Positions 1 through 11,675 of a stretch of DNA of 64,000 nt are shown here, in pieces. The notes below the pieces were generated by a model. That model worked only from the letters and a program-made list of their open reading frames with translations, searched no databases and was not told where the DNA came from. Source of the DNA: Parapristionchus giblindavisi (Eukaryota; Nematoda; Chromadorea; Rhabditida; Diplogasteridae); the NCBI GenBank assembly GCA_943737045.1, contig CALSFV010000015.1, forward strand, positions 1,300,501 to 1,364,500. Reading direction: 5' to 3'. Each line of letters starts with the position of its first letter. The first letter of the stretch is position 1. A program made the translations under genes and the position numbers.

Positions 1-105
1 TAACCATTTGCATATTTTGTCTATTCATTAGCGCTTGTCTCTCTTATGCAAATTGTTATCATTCAGTAGGTTATTATTCATCGGTTCTCATCCGACATAG
101 TGCCG
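1..105. mobile_element. Truncated palindromic MITE, right half
   Basis: The stretch matches the right half of the complete element at 13312-13455. Shared blocks are CATTTGCATA, AGCGCTTGTCTCTC (complementary orientation) and the terminal part GTTATTATTCATCGGTTCTC followed by CGAC and ATAGTGCC. The left half lies outside the window. Confidence 0.6.
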
Positions 106-296
106 TATTCACGGCCATTACTTTTGACAAACTGTAGATGTGAGAAGACTTCTGTTCACATAATTCTGTTCTGACACATAACATCTCGTCACATGCATAT
201 CATTGGGGACATGAAAATGGACAGATGGATAATGGGCTTTGTACTGCTTCTCCATTCATATCTCTTGATAGATACAAGGTCAGAGGGCTATAGGTA

Positions 297-404
297 CGAG
301 CGGGAGAAGAGGAAGAGGGAGAGAGAGGGAGAGGTAGAGGGAGAGAGAGATAGGGAGAGAGAGGGAGAGAGAGAGAGGGAGAGGGAGAGGGAGAGGTAGA
401 GGGA
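297..404. repeat. GA-rich simple repeat
   Basis: Imperfect (GAGAGG)n tract. The arginine/glutamate and serine/proline/leucine ORFs in this stretch are its translations and are not genes. Confidence 0.9.
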
Positions 405-1167
405 GAAACACCAGGAAATGACAATCAATCTTTGGCAAATGACCACATGATTGACAAGAGAATGAACATGAATCATTTCATTTCCTTTGATTTGGCTACA
501 AAATCATCATAGACAACAGGTGAACACAGTAACGGCTACATTTCAGCCAACGGGAATTTGGGCAGTAGTGCAGAAGCCCTGATCATTTACCAAAAAAAAC
601 CTTAGCTTTCCCTTCTTTTACCGTATTTTGGGCTCTTAATAATCATTTATCAACAGCATATTCTGTGGATACAAACGATCTCTTCACTCGTAATCGTAAG
701 GCGGAAAAATCAGGCTTTGTGGTTTGCATAATAATATGAACTATCGCAATGGCGCCACCAGTCACTTGTCAATCTGAAACCTATCATATCCTATTTGTCA
801 ACTCCTTACCACCTGTAGTCCTCATCTATTCAACAGAGATTGTAGTCCATTCTCCTAGACTCTCCATATCCAATTTCCCAGTGACCAAACATCGCGACGA
901 CTTGGTTTGCACAGATTATGTGTCGAAGCTGAGTAATTAGTGCCACCTTTCCTCGCCCTCTCTACCTCTACCTCTCCCTTCCCTATGAATTCCAGCACCT
1001 GCCTTCCATACAATACTACAATGACCTGTATTCTTCATAAAAGACTGAACAGAAAGGGAGAAGGAGAGATAGGGGCATATTCACAGTAGTTCTCTATATG
1101 TATATCTCCTAGAAGAGGATCACATTTGGTCATGGTTCGATTAGTTTGAACGGCACACTGTAGGGCC
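405..1167. other. Spacer, no gene seen
   Basis: No reading frame with protein-like composition, no splice-flanked exon and no long inverted repeat was recognised. The short ORF at 749-940 has no start context or recognisable motif. Confidence 0.5.
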
Positions 1168-1276
1168 GTGTTAAAGGATGAATAGAAAGGGAGAGGGAAA
1201 GGGAAAAAAAGGAGAGGTAGAGGGAGAGGGAGAAAGGAGAGGGAGAGGGAGAGAGGCAGAGGGAGAGGGAGAAAAA
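1168..1276. repeat. GGGAGA-rich simple repeat
   Basis: Purine tract of GGGAGA/GGGAGAGG units, same composition as the tract near 300-400. Confidence 0.85.
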
Positions 1277-1748
1277 GGCGGTGAATAGCTCTCGGTTGAA
1301 CAGTTTTGTATAGGAATATTTACAAGAGTTCCTCCTTTTTAGTCCTAAAGAGGTCACATAGATCCCCCTGTACTATTGTCGATGAGTGTTCTTAGTTGTT
1401 CAAATTGTCCTTGAATATGGGGTATTATGTTTGTGATCCAATAATTGTGACCCGGGAGTGAAGTGGGTAATGGATGAGTTATGATGTACAAAAGCAGAGT
1501 CATAAATACTCGGGTTGTTAGGGCATCGAAAGGTCAGTTGAGTTAGCCTCTTTCTTCTGAAATGGAATGGGTGTATTCGGGAAGTTGGGGGTTGTAAAGG
1601 CTAGAATTTAGAGGGCCTTTATGATTTTCCCTTCAGCGTGCTCTCAATGATACAGAGTTAAGAAACAGTTTGCAAAATTAATGCTATCAAAAGGGGAGGT
1701 GTGCCCGTTTCCTAGTTAGGTCAAATGTTGTCACATCTTTATTGGATG

Positions 1749-1796
1749 TATGATAAATAAATAAAATAAATAAATAAATAAATAAATAAATAAAGA
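1749..1796. repeat. (AAAT)n microsatellite
   Basis: About eleven AAAT/TAAA units in a row. Confidence 0.9.
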
Positions 1797-1819
1797 TACA
1801 TAGAGAAAAGAAAAGCAGA

Positions 1820-1895
1820 GTAAACTCTCATCTCCGCACTAATCTGAAAAGACTCTCTCGTTATCTTTGTCTGCGAGAGAGTCTTTCCAGAGTGG
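1820..1895. mobile_element. Short palindromic MITE (CTCTCG family), partial
   Basis: Inverted repeat around ACTCTCTCGTT and GCGAGAGAGTCTTTCC, ending in AGAGTGGAGA. This is the core of the family seen complete at 9752-9868; the outer AAAGGCACACCCC ends are missing. Confidence 0.55.
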
Positions 1896-2150
1896 AGAGC
1901 CAAATTTGTATGATAACTGAAGAAAAGAGCTGCAGAAAGAGAAATCTACAGTCGATCACATGCCATGATATTACCTCGATTGTTAAAGATATTTTTCAGA
2001 TTTATTCACTGACGACAACAACGGCAGAGTACTTAGGAAATGAATTGTTAGGTAAAGTTAATGGTTTTTTAAGAGATTCATCTAACAGTTCCCTCTTCAT
2101 ACTCATCAGACTAAAAATATACTAAATAGTCTCGGAAATGAAAAAAAAAG

Positions 2151-5100
2151 ATGTTGCACTTTCTTTGCTGCATACTCCGGTATTTTTGTCTCGCTCCTCG
2201 TGCACCTTCCTATGGGAAGACGGTTGTGTCTTCTATACGAACGCCGAGGGGGAAACAGGGAAAACACGGCCTACATCGTTTACTACTCCGTGGTACATGA
2301 AGTGGTGTACAGTCCCGCACGTTCGCGCTCCCTAAACGCGGCCCCCGCGGCCCGCGGGGGGCCGCATCATGCCGCATCGATGAATATTTTTTTTCCGAAC
2401 ATTTCATTGCTTGTGATCGTTGCATCATCATGTCCGCACCCTTATTTGATGATGCAACGATCACAAACAACGAATTGTTAAAAAAATAATTCATCGATGC
2501 GGCATGATGCGCCCCCTCCCCCGCGGGCCGCGGGGGGCCGCGTTTAGGGAGCGCGAACGTGCGGGACTGTATGCAGCGAGTACAAAACATAGCGGAGATG
2601 TGATTGAAGCGATGTTCATTCAGGAACGCCTGAGATTCTGTGCAACACAGACACGATTGAGATGCAATTCGTCACCAAACATCCCTTCTCTGGTAATTAC
2701 TATTATTTTATTTACGCTTGTTTTAAAATAACCGATTTAAAATAATATTTTAAAAATACATTTATATTATAATTTTATCCTATTTTTTCAGGCAAAGTGT
2801 ACGTGAAGGGTCATTACAATCGACCAGAATGTCGGGTTGATTATGCAGAGAGAACGCCAGATGGACGACCAAAGGTATCATCTATTTCAGACTTTTTAAA
2901 TTTTTTTAAAATTTATTTAATTTTTTTCGATTTTTTTCACTTTTCACTTTTTCACCTTTAATGACCTCTATCTAGCACAGAACCAATTTGGACGAAATGG
3001 TTGCCACCAGGGCTGGGATTTGACGTTTGACGATTTGACGGATTGACGGTATCTATCCGTCAAATTATTTTTTGACGGAAACCGTCAAATTTTATCCGTC
3101 AAATTCGTCAAAAATTAAAGCGCCAATAAAAGCTGAAATGGACGAGAATAATCAATAATAATATGCAATTTTTTAATTATATATTTTTCGACTACCATCG
3201 CTTTATTTCTCATGAAAAATGAAATACTGTAAACGTATTCAGTAATGACCACAATCGCTTTTCGTCTTGTAACATCCAAATTTATGATTTTGAGTAATTA
3301 TCTACGACTCGATGTTTATGTTATGTCGTGGTGCTTTTTGTTGCTCTCAGTTGAAAACGCTTGCCAAAAGATGATTTAGAATTAAGCAATAGGCATTTAC
3401 ATATTTTGACGAATTTGACTGTATTTGACGGATTTATTAACCGTCAAATTGACGTTTTGACGAATCCGTCAAATTTTCATTTGACGCCCAGCCCTGGTTG
3501 CCACTAATCGACTGATTATTCCGGGCGTGTCCCATCACTCAATAACTTCGACTTTTATCAAGATTAAATTTAGACTGTTAATTTTTTGTCCTATACTGAT
3601 GATTAATTCTAGAATATAAATATGCTGGTTGAAATGACTGAGTTGAAACATATAATAAAACTCACTGTATTCAGGGAGGAATTCGTCTGAATCATGGAGC
3701 TTGTGATATGGATAGACAGAGAATGGTTTGATATTGTCATGTTTTTAAATATTCTCAGAACCTATTATTACGAAATAAATAAGTTAATTAAATTATAAAA
3801 ATTAAGGTGACATCGGACGGTATGGTCTTCTCTACAGTGCTCGTTATCAGTTTTCATCCGGTTATTTTTTTATTCTTTTATTTTATTTATTGAAAAGTTT
3901 TTACCCTTTTAGAGCTGAACTTATGCTGTTATTCTTTGCACTGCGCACTAGGCCAAACATCCATAAAAATTTCAAATCAATCTATAAAATCAAATAATGG
4001 TATTAAAAAAATTCAGCTATTCGTGACGAAAGTGGACCGTGCCTTTAACATCAAATGCATGTATCGGGAAACACAGAGGGTCGTCACTCAACAATTTGAT
4101 GTCAGGTACGCCCAAAGTTTATTGAATTTCATGAAATACATTTAATTTAAAGTGAAATTACGGGCATAAAACGAGAACAAGCAAAATTGTTGGGAATACA
4201 TTCACTCTTATCATGTATTATCAATTATCACTTGCCTAGCAGTGCTCGCCCGCAGAGCTTCATGAGCCTTGAATAACGAGCTGTACCTTTTCTATATAGC
4301 CAAAAAGATCTGCAGCGTTATACATAACTCTGATTCCAATGATGATCTTTGATCTTTGATCTTTGGTCTGTCTACATGTGCTTTTTTTTTCGAGAATATT
4401 TTGTTTTTACAAAAATACATCATCTATACTACATTTATTTTACTTTAGTAATCCCACGTAACGACCCCTTTCATCATCATTTTATTATTTCCGTGATATT
4501 TTTCTTACTTCAGTCAACGTAGATAATTAGCCGTATTTCTTTCAAAGAAAGCTGATATGCGTACTTTTATAAACAAGGCAAAGAACAAAATAGTACAGAA
4601 GCTTATAACATCACAATTCGAAGACTTTATTATTTAAAATGTGCTTAGAAAAAGAGAACAACCTTTGAATTCTCCATAACTTCTATTCAAAGTTTCTCCT
4701 CGATATAATTAGCGACGCCTGACTATTTTCATTTCTTCGTCCGTCAAACGAGTAATGACATCAAATTGATATTACACACAGAGAAATAACTGTTATCCAC
4801 GCAGCATAAGACCTGAGAAGTGCTATATTTAACACTTTATGAGCACAAAAGTGTGAAATATAACACTTCTCAGGGCTTATGCTTCTTTCTCAGTAAAAAA
4901 ATCCGACCGAATGAATGTATTTAACGTTTTCAACTCCTATTCAAGTCTTCTCATATGTTCTTGACAACCATAATCATATTCTGCTGTTTCTATAAGACAT
5001 ATCAGAGCGCATTTTCGTAACTTTAGCCTGCCTGTTCACTTCGATACTTCCTTCCAATAGAGATGAGATCTCTTTACGATCTGAATAATCTCCTACTCAA

Positions 5101-5321
5101 CCTACTTCTTTGCCTTAGTCTTCTCGGAGGGAGAGAGAGAGAGATAGGAGAGTGAGACGAAAAAAAACAGCTCATTCTTCTTTGGCTCTAGAGAATAATT
5201 ATGATGAGTGTTGCTTTATTTCACATGAAAACATATATTTTCTCCCTCTCCCTCTATCTCTATTCCCCTCTTCCTCTTTCCACATTAGTTTAATACGCGC
5301 TTTGACATATACAGGCATGGC

Positions 5322-5380
<59 letters not shown>

Positions 5381-5436
5381 TCTCTCTCCATCTCTCTCTC
5401 TCCATCTCTCTCTCTCTCTCCATCTCTCTCTCTCCA

Positions 5437-5498
<62 letters not shown>

Positions 5499-7100
5499 TC
5501 CCTCTCCCTCTCTCTCTCCCTATCTCCCTCTCCCCTCTCCCTCTCCCCTCTCTCTCCCTATCTCCCTCTCCCCTCTCCCTCTCCCTCTCTCTCTCCCTCT
5601 CTCTCCCTCTCTCCCTCTCCCTGTCTCTCCGTGTATCTTTCTCCCTTTCATCTTCAAAACACTTGAGTTTCCTATGTCATGCGAACATCATTAAATGCCT
5701 AACCTAAACCTCAATCTACATCCATTCAACCATAGTTTTAATATTCCATTGAAGACGGTATTCAGTGTTGGGCAGTCATGTCTAATCTCTATAGAAACAG
5801 AATAATTTCATATCATCCTTTCATGGGCCGTAGGAGTGCGGGCTCCCACACAGAGATCAAATTTGCCCGAATGGCGTTAGTTGGCTAACGATTTGCCCGT
5901 ATTCAGACAAATGCTTTTGGCCCGAATGTGGGCAAATCGTTTGCACAAGTGGTGTAAGTTGGCAAATCTATTGCCCATATTTGGGCAAGTTTGCTCTCTG
6001 TGCAATGTATTTTGTTAAATGTACATTTGTGAACCATCGATTTTAGCTCTATCATTTCTTCTCTTCGCCATCGTTTTCGTTTCCATTCTGTCTCTTTTAA
6101 ATTTCAATACCATTCATAAAATCTCTCGATTGTTTTGACTTACGAGAAAATAACACGCGAGACTTATTATACAAAATTATTAAAAATACTTTGTGTTTCT
6201 GAAATCTCAAGAATTGCATACAGTAGATGGAAACTGTAAAAGAACAAAACTGTTTTGTCCTGAGAAACAAAAGAAGATCATCTATGAACGTTGGCAAACC
6301 GTTTGCCGACAAAACGTCACGTCACAAGCATAGGCGGAGGATTTTTGGCAAACGCCTTTATGTTTCAAATTCTGATCTTATTCTACTTCTCAAAACTCTA
6401 ACCGTTCTGTTCTTTCAAAGTTTTCTGTAACCTATAATTAAGAAAAAGCTTTGTAAATGAATTTGTCTAATATGTCTCATTTCACAATACAAAGTCTGGC
6501 TCGTCATAATCTCTTGACAGCGTATTAGTCTTCCTCATCTTGATCTCTTTCGTGTACGCGTCCTGTCAATCCCCCCGACAACACTCATCTCACACACAAC
6601 TACACTTTTTTCAGCCTTCCCTCTCCCTCTCCCTCTCCCTCTCCCTCTCCCTCTCCCTCTCCCTCTCCCTCTCCCTCTCCCTCTCCCTCTCCCTCTCCCT
6701 CTCCCTCTCCCTCTCCCTCTCCCTCTCCCTCTCCCTCTCCCTCTCCCTCTCCCTCTCCCTCTCCCTCTCCCTCTCCCTCTCCCTCTCCCTCTCCCTTCCT
6801 CTCCCTCTCTCCCTTTCCCTCTCTCTCCCTCCCTCTCTCCCTCCCTCTCTCGCCCTCTCTCTCTCTCTCCGTCTCCCTCTCTCCCTCTCCCTCTCCTCTC
6901 CATCTCCATCTCCTTCTCTCCCTCTCTCCCTCTCCAATTCACAACCTCTACTATTTTCCTTTTTCCATATAGAAATCACTGCCATAATATTCAAATGGCA
7001 TGAAGATTTATCTTCTTCAACTGAATGGAATGGATATCGGGAGAAGGAGATTAACTCTATCTATCTCCCTTTTTGGTCTCTCTTTCTCTCTCTCTCTCTT

Positions 7101-7180
<80 letters not shown>

Positions 7181-7453
7181 CTCTCTTTTCATAGTCTTAC
7201 CTCATCCCTTGCTTTCTGCGCATGATATATCTAAAATAAACACTACTGAAATGGATTTTACTTATCTTATTTTCCATATTTGACGTATTGTATCTATTGC
7301 TCATTATCTTACTCAATTTTAATGATGACAACAATTGTTTTTTTTACAGTGTACACTTAAACTCGATCTATCTATATTTATTGTCAGAGTTGATACACCA
7401 TGTTTGTATCTCTATCTCTGTCCCTCTCTCGAACTCTATCTCTCTATCTGTCG

Positions 7454-7497
<44 letters not shown>

Positions 7498-10400
7498 CTC
7501 TCTCTCCCCTCTCTCTCTCTTTCTCCGCTTCCCTCCTCCCTATCTAGATCGATCTCTGTCGATTTCATTCATCTCTCTATTATGTTCACTCATAGTTGCA
7601 AAAAGAGTGTGTCCCCACTTTGAAGGGAGAGTAATGCACTCGTAATCACTCCTATACAAGTCATCAAAGTGGAAATATAATGGGTGTCAGTGATATATTG
7701 AGATATGCCATCATGATCACTCATCATTGGACCATTATTGGGTGAGTTATACACACGTTGCAAATTCTCTTAGATATAGGATGCCTAACTGGACTATCAT
7801 AGAAAAAAGTTAGCCTACTCCAAACTCTCTCAAAAATACACGGTATATAATACTCTCTCTCTCTCTCTCTCTCTCGATAGCAATGGGGACTGGCGTAAGA
7901 GAACTAGGTTAGCTCACATATGAGAGAACGTTTCCTAATTGTTGCATCTTAGATATTCAGTGGCTCAAAAATGAGAGACTTTGCCGTCAGTGTAGTGGTG
8001 ATTGTTGGAATAATTTCCCAGTTTTCAAGCACATTGGATTATGACTTTCATTGGAGTGTGTTTGCCCATGAAACTGGAAAAATATTGGTCACGAAAAAAA
8101 TTATACTTGGATATAATAGTATAATAAGCAATATTAATGATATAATCAGTCATTTAGTTCCCTCCCCAATGGTTCTGTGCTTGAGAAATGTCATTGCATT
8201 ATTGTTTTTATGGAGTAGATTAATGAGCATGGATTAGATGATAACTTCCTTGTTTGTTTTTTAAAAAATATTAAAATACTGATATGAAGTGCTCATTATT
8301 TACTTGAGTGACTGCTAATTAAATGTCAAATAAGCTATGAATACCATTAATTATCAATTATATCAAGCTTGATTTTCAATGATGTTACTTCCATGATTTA
8401 TCTCCACTCTCTCTCTATCCTTTACAATTCTAGTTGATGATAGCCTATGAATAGAGCTCACAAACTCACACAAGAGATAAATAACAATAATCATACTTTT
8501 AAAGGCACGCCCGAGCTAATTTTACTCTCCGCTCTGGCAAAACTCTCTCGTAAAATCTATAAAAAGAGAGAGTTTGGCCATAGCGAGAGTTTCAAATAAA
8601 CTCGGGGTATAAATTTAACTGAAAATATGTAAGATCAAATGTAATATGGAACTTTTTAAAAATCTTAGAAAGAATGTTATATAATAGAAAGGATGGGTAG
8701 AACGTGCAGAAAGAAAGATATAAAATCTAATATCAAAGATCAATGATTTCAGTGCCCTGCCCACAGAGACGCTCTCTTATGAAATGTCTACTCCACAATG
8801 TTCATATACGATCAGAAGGTATCCTAAGATTCAAAGATCATAGATCAAAGATCAAAGATCAAACTACAGAGATCAACTCGATGGCCCGATTCTTCGTTAT
8901 GCGAGAGTAGGCGATCAAGTGGTGCATCGATGGGAGTGCGAGTCAGGTTGGTGTGGTGTGATTGGGAAAAGTCGCCTGTCGAAAAAAAACGACAAGGCAT
9001 CGATAATGATAATCGTCGACTTTACAGACATGTATGGTGTACTGGTGCACTCGTGCTATGTCGAGGACGGTCAAGGAGAACGTCAGTTAATTGTTGATCA
9101 GAGAGGGTGAATATTATTTAATTCAAATATTAATTTAATTATTTTTTTTAAATTGATTAAATTTAGTTGTCACACCGACCATACTCTTCTGGGCGATCCG
9201 ACATATGTAGAAGCACTCAATATGGCTTATCGGTACTTTTTTATTTTGTTTTGTCTCTTTTCTAGCTTTTTTTCTTTAGAAAAAAACGTGACTTATCTCG
9301 TTGTACGTGAGAATGAATCTTCTTCTTGTTAGAGTCATTTGTGTTCTGTCAAATACATTCATGCCTTCAAAGAAAGGAACTCTTTTAAAGAAGGGGACCC
9401 ACGAGTTTTTTCGTGACCAAACTGGCCAGACAGAACTATAGATCACATCTTCCTGTGCGCAAAAACAATTTTCTCTAAAATTTTAGGTGCCCCGGTATGT
9501 CGTAATCCGAGCATAAAGTTCATTGATCCCCCAGGCAAAGGCGCGAGTTTTTGAATTTGAAGGACAAATATATAGAAAGTTGCAAACGGGAATCGAACCC
9601 GCGTGTCGCGGATAAAAGCGCTGACTACTAACCACTGAGCTACATGCTCCACGCGTTCAATCTCTCAAATCTAATAGAGAACATAATGTCGCTTCCTATG
9701 TCCCACGTTCTTCTTGTCAATAGCGCACTCCAAAACTCGTGGGCCCCCTTTTTTAAAGACACATCCCAAGCTAATTTTACTCTCCACCTTGGGAATACTC
9801 TCTCGTAGACAAAGAAAGCGAGAGAGTGAGGCCAGAGAGGAGTGTTTCAAATTAGCTTGGGGTGTGACTATCAAGATTACCTCAAACTAATTTGGAACTC
9901 ATTGCCTTCAATTTTATAACCACGTCTGGACAAAGATGGGGAATTTCAAATCAACAAGACAGTAAACAAAAATAAATAAATAAATAAGCTAATAATCACT
10001 ATTTTAAAGGGAATCATTCGTCTTCAAATTCGCCGATCGCGTCGCAGTTCGATTCCAATGCGAGATCAAACTGTGTCTCAAGAACGAAGGTGGATGTGAC
10101 GGAATCACGGTAAATTTCTTTTTTTATTTTATTTTCCGGGTTTTTTCTCCCATTCCCAGTTTTCATCTTCATACCAGTTTGATTCATTTGCAGCCTCCGA
10201 TCTGCTTCGATTCTTCTCATAATCGCATTGAGGCAACCAATTTCACGGTACATCGCTTTCAAAATTTAAAAGAAACATCATTAATTTTGAAATGTATCTA
10301 TCTATGGAAAACAAGGTGGAATTAAGAGATTTAACGATAATCTTATGTATGCACATTACACTTTCATATTTTTACAATCACAACCAACGTCGTTGAAATT

Positions 10401-11675
10401 CAATATTCAAAATACGATCAATAATCTAATAATCAGTATAAAAAATGAATTTAATGTAATATTTTGAGATTCGACATCGTCGTTCAGCTTCCGTTCGAGA
10501 GGGAGATCTCATTTCTCAGACTATCGTTGTTATGGAACAAGATGAAGCGAATACTCAACGTAAGAATGACTTCATCAGACCAGAATATTCATTTTTTACA
10601 CTGTGATATCGTTATCCACCGACTGTTTATATCCTTCGATAACATAAAGTTAACTTTTATCAGAATAAAATGCTTGGATTATATTTGCAGAATCTTCCGA
10701 TCTCCAAGAATCAGCAGTGGTAATGGAAAGTGCGAAACCGATTTGTTTATCTCCAAATGAGGTATTTCATATAGATATTTTCTGCTCCGCACTTATCTTA
10801 TCTTCTCAGTATTCAAAATTGATTTTCTTCTTATTGTTATGGTTAAGCATCCCCTAATTATTCGTAAGACGGTAATAATCAACAAATACGGTGATAACAA
10901 TTTTTTTCCTAATGATGCGCACTGTTTTCCCGCTAGGGTATGCTTGAGCACATAAAAATGTTCTCTAAAAGTGTTTTACATTCAAAGTGCATGCAAATTT
11001 AAACTTGTACTTTTATTAATTATCCTAATTTAATTATAAATCATCCTCTCGATTGTTTCTCTCGTTTTTCCCCAGTGTGGTCCAAGGAGTTATTTCCTTT
11101 ATTGAGAATACTTACCACTGTTGATAGATAAATGCATAGAAGCAGTAGAACGTATGAAATACTGGTTTAGAGTATCATAAGGTACTCGTTAGTCGTTTCA
11201 TACCTACCTCCCCATGATTACCTCCCTTATTCATTAGGAGAGTGCAATATGTGCCAACATCCATTTCTTTGTCATCATATTTCTGTGAGACTTGTCAACG
11301 TGATAATGAAATAAATCATTCCTAGAATCAACAATGTCATACTTGGCCTTCGATATTTTCTATTGACAAAAAAAATAAACATTATAACATGGAAAAAAAA
11401 CATGTTGTTTATCTCATCTCTTATACTATGTATATGTTTTTTCTCGATACTACTCCCACAACACTTCAAAATTATTCTAAAGATGAAATTTAGAAATGTT
11501 TCATTACAGGTCGTCACCGTGGCCACAGTTCTCTGTTTTTTCACTCTTATTGCGATCTCTCTCTGTGCAGTCTTTTGCTGTCGGAATGGGTAAACATACT
11601 CGATGCTTGTTCAATCTCTAATCCATTTACTTCAGATCAAAAGCGGAAGACCGAATATTCTATCTGAAATCATGA
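2151..11675 (+). CDS. Cuticlin-like ZP-domain transmembrane protein
   Basis: Fifteen exons, phase-consistent, sum 1293 nt (430 aa): 2151-2292, 2624-2692, 2792-2874, 3675-3725, 3807-3860, 4017-4105, 8753-8818, 8870-9106, 9167-9232, 10010-10109, 10194-10247, 10469-10559, 10691-10761, 11510-11589, 11636-11675. The ZP domain spans about residues 50-325. Diagnostic blocks are [111 protein letters not shown] and TPPIC. A furin-type site RHRR follows at about 339-342, then a single transmembrane helix at about 392-415 and a short tail. Nematode proteins with this plan (cuticlin/CUTL group) assemble extracellular matrix in the cuticle after furin release. Exon 1 is the weakest part: it has a hydrophobic start ([15 protein letters not shown]), but its sequence was not recognised and was chosen because its phase fits. 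The final donor could also lie one base earlier, changing the tail. Confidence 0.88.
2310..2569. mobile_element. GC-rich palindromic MITE with TA duplication
   Basis: Near-perfect 260-bp inverted repeat. It starts CAGTCCCGCACGTTCGCGCT and ends with the complement, flanked by TA at 2308-2309 and 2570-2571, the target choice of Tc1/mariner-type transposases. It sits in the first intron of the ZP gene; without it that intron would be about 69 nt, the size of its neighbours. The arms contain a run of CCGCGG-type sequence, strikingly GC-rich against an AT-rich background. Confidence 0.85.
3008..3496. mobile_element. hAT-type MITE with 8-bp target duplication
   Basis: Termini CAGGGCTGGG and CCCAGCCCTG are perfect inverted repeats, and both sides carry the same 8 bp, GTTGCCAC (3000-3007 and 3497-3504). 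Subterminal repeats of TTTGACGG/CCGTCAAA occur in both orientations at each end. An 8-bp duplication with CAGGG ends is typical of hAT transposons. No transposase is encoded. It lies in the ZP gene intron between 2874 and 3675. Confidence 0.9.
4343..4366. repeat. GATCTTT heptamer array
   Basis: Three and a bit tandem copies of GATCTTT. The same heptamer recurs across the window. Confidence 0.7.
4776..4893. mobile_element. Palindromic MITE (CACAGAGAAATAA family)
   Basis: Inverted repeat beginning CACACAGAGAAATAACTG, with the internal block TATATTTAACACTTTATGAG and its complement. Relatives at 15882-16003, 26469-26570 and 50354-50491 share the ends and the TATTTAACACTTT core. Confidence 0.8.
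5321..5632. repeat. CT-rich microsatellite
   Basis: Long (CT)n grading into CTCCCT units, inside the 4.6-kb ZP intron. Confidence 0.95.
5849..6003. mobile_element. MITE with TTTGCCC-rich ends
   Basis: Ends CACAGAGATCAAATTTGCCC and GGGCAAGTTTGCTCTCTGTG are inverted. Several internal copies of TTTGCCC/GGGCAAA occur in both orientations. Confidence 0.7.
6283..6356. mobile_element. Fragment of the GTTGGCAAACCGTTTGCC element family
   Basis: Starts ATGAACGTTGGCAAACCG, continues TTTGCCGAC and CGTCACGTCACAAGC, and ends TTTTTGGCAAACG. It is a degenerate copy of the complete element at 26022-26169. Confidence 0.6.
6616..6932. repeat. (CTCTCC)n microsatellite
   Basis: About thirty near-perfect CTCTCC hexamers, then irregular CT-rich sequence. 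ORFs rich in GR, ER or SL dipeptides on both strands are artefacts of this tract. Confidence 0.95.
7073..7187. repeat. CT microsatellite
   Basis: (CT)n tract with CTCCCT interruptions, in the same intron. Confidence 0.9.
7426..7534. repeat. CT microsatellite
   Basis: (CT)n tract in the same intron. Confidence 0.9.
7752..7992. mobile_element. TA-flanked MITE with (CT)n centre
   Basis: Flanked by TA. The ends CACACGTTGCAAATTCTC and GACTTTGCCGTCAGTG pair as inverted repeats. It shares blocks such as CTCTTAGATATAGG and CTACTCCAAACTCTCTCAAA with the copy at 53159-53877. The (CT)n near 7853-7875 lies in its centre. Confidence 0.75.
8499..8616. mobile_element. Palindromic MITE (CTCTCG family)
   Basis: AAAGGCACGCCCGAGCTAAT start, internal ACTCTCTCGTAA/AGAGAGAGTTTGGCC hairpin and a complementary end. 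Confidence 0.75.
8834..8860. repeat. AAAGATC heptamer array before a splice acceptor
   Basis: Tandem ATCAAAG units ending nine bases before the acceptor of the ZP exon at 8870. Confidence 0.65.
9480..9655 (-). mobile_element. tRNA-derived SINE-like element
   Basis: Read on the - strand it has a tRNA-like head with an A-box region GTAGCTCAGTGGTTAGTAG and a B box GCGGGTTCGATTCCCG. A tail containing CGCGCCTTTGCCTG follows. The acceptor stem does not pair, so it is not a working tRNA gene. The tail motif recurs at 16940-16954. Confidence 0.6.
9752..9868. mobile_element. Palindromic MITE (CTCTCG family), complete
   Basis: Type copy of the commonest family here. It starts TTAAAGACACATCCCAAGCT, has an inner hairpin CTCTCGTAGACAAAGAAAG facing CGAGAGAGT, and ends AGCTTGGGGTGTG. 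At least fourteen copies occur, in introns and spacers only. Confidence 0.8.

Larger units (their letters stand above)
4106..8752 (+). other. 4.6-kb intron of the ZP gene
   Basis: Bounded by AG|GTACGC and TTTCAG|TGCC; joining the flanking exons makes AGT in frame. It holds the listed MITEs, five CT tracts and GATCTTT repeats. No exon or independent gene was recognised inside. Confidence 0.75.

Noticed and set aside
200..476. Ser/Leu/Pro and Arg/Glu-rich ORFs
   Set aside because: They are translations of GA/CT simple repeats; the same happens at 5152-5694, 6535-7283 and 7288-7645.
7971..8237. ORF with a hydrophobic N-terminus ([16 protein letters not shown])
   Set aside because: Its start lies inside the right end of a TA-flanked MITE and the rest is AT-rich intron sequence with no motif.
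9583..9655. tRNA gene on the minus strand
   Set aside because: The T arm is good, but the 5' and 3' acceptor strands do not pair and the anticodon arm is ambiguous; classified as SINE-derived.
10014..10262. Antisense ORF of 82 codons
   Set aside because: It is the complement of two well-supported ZP exons.
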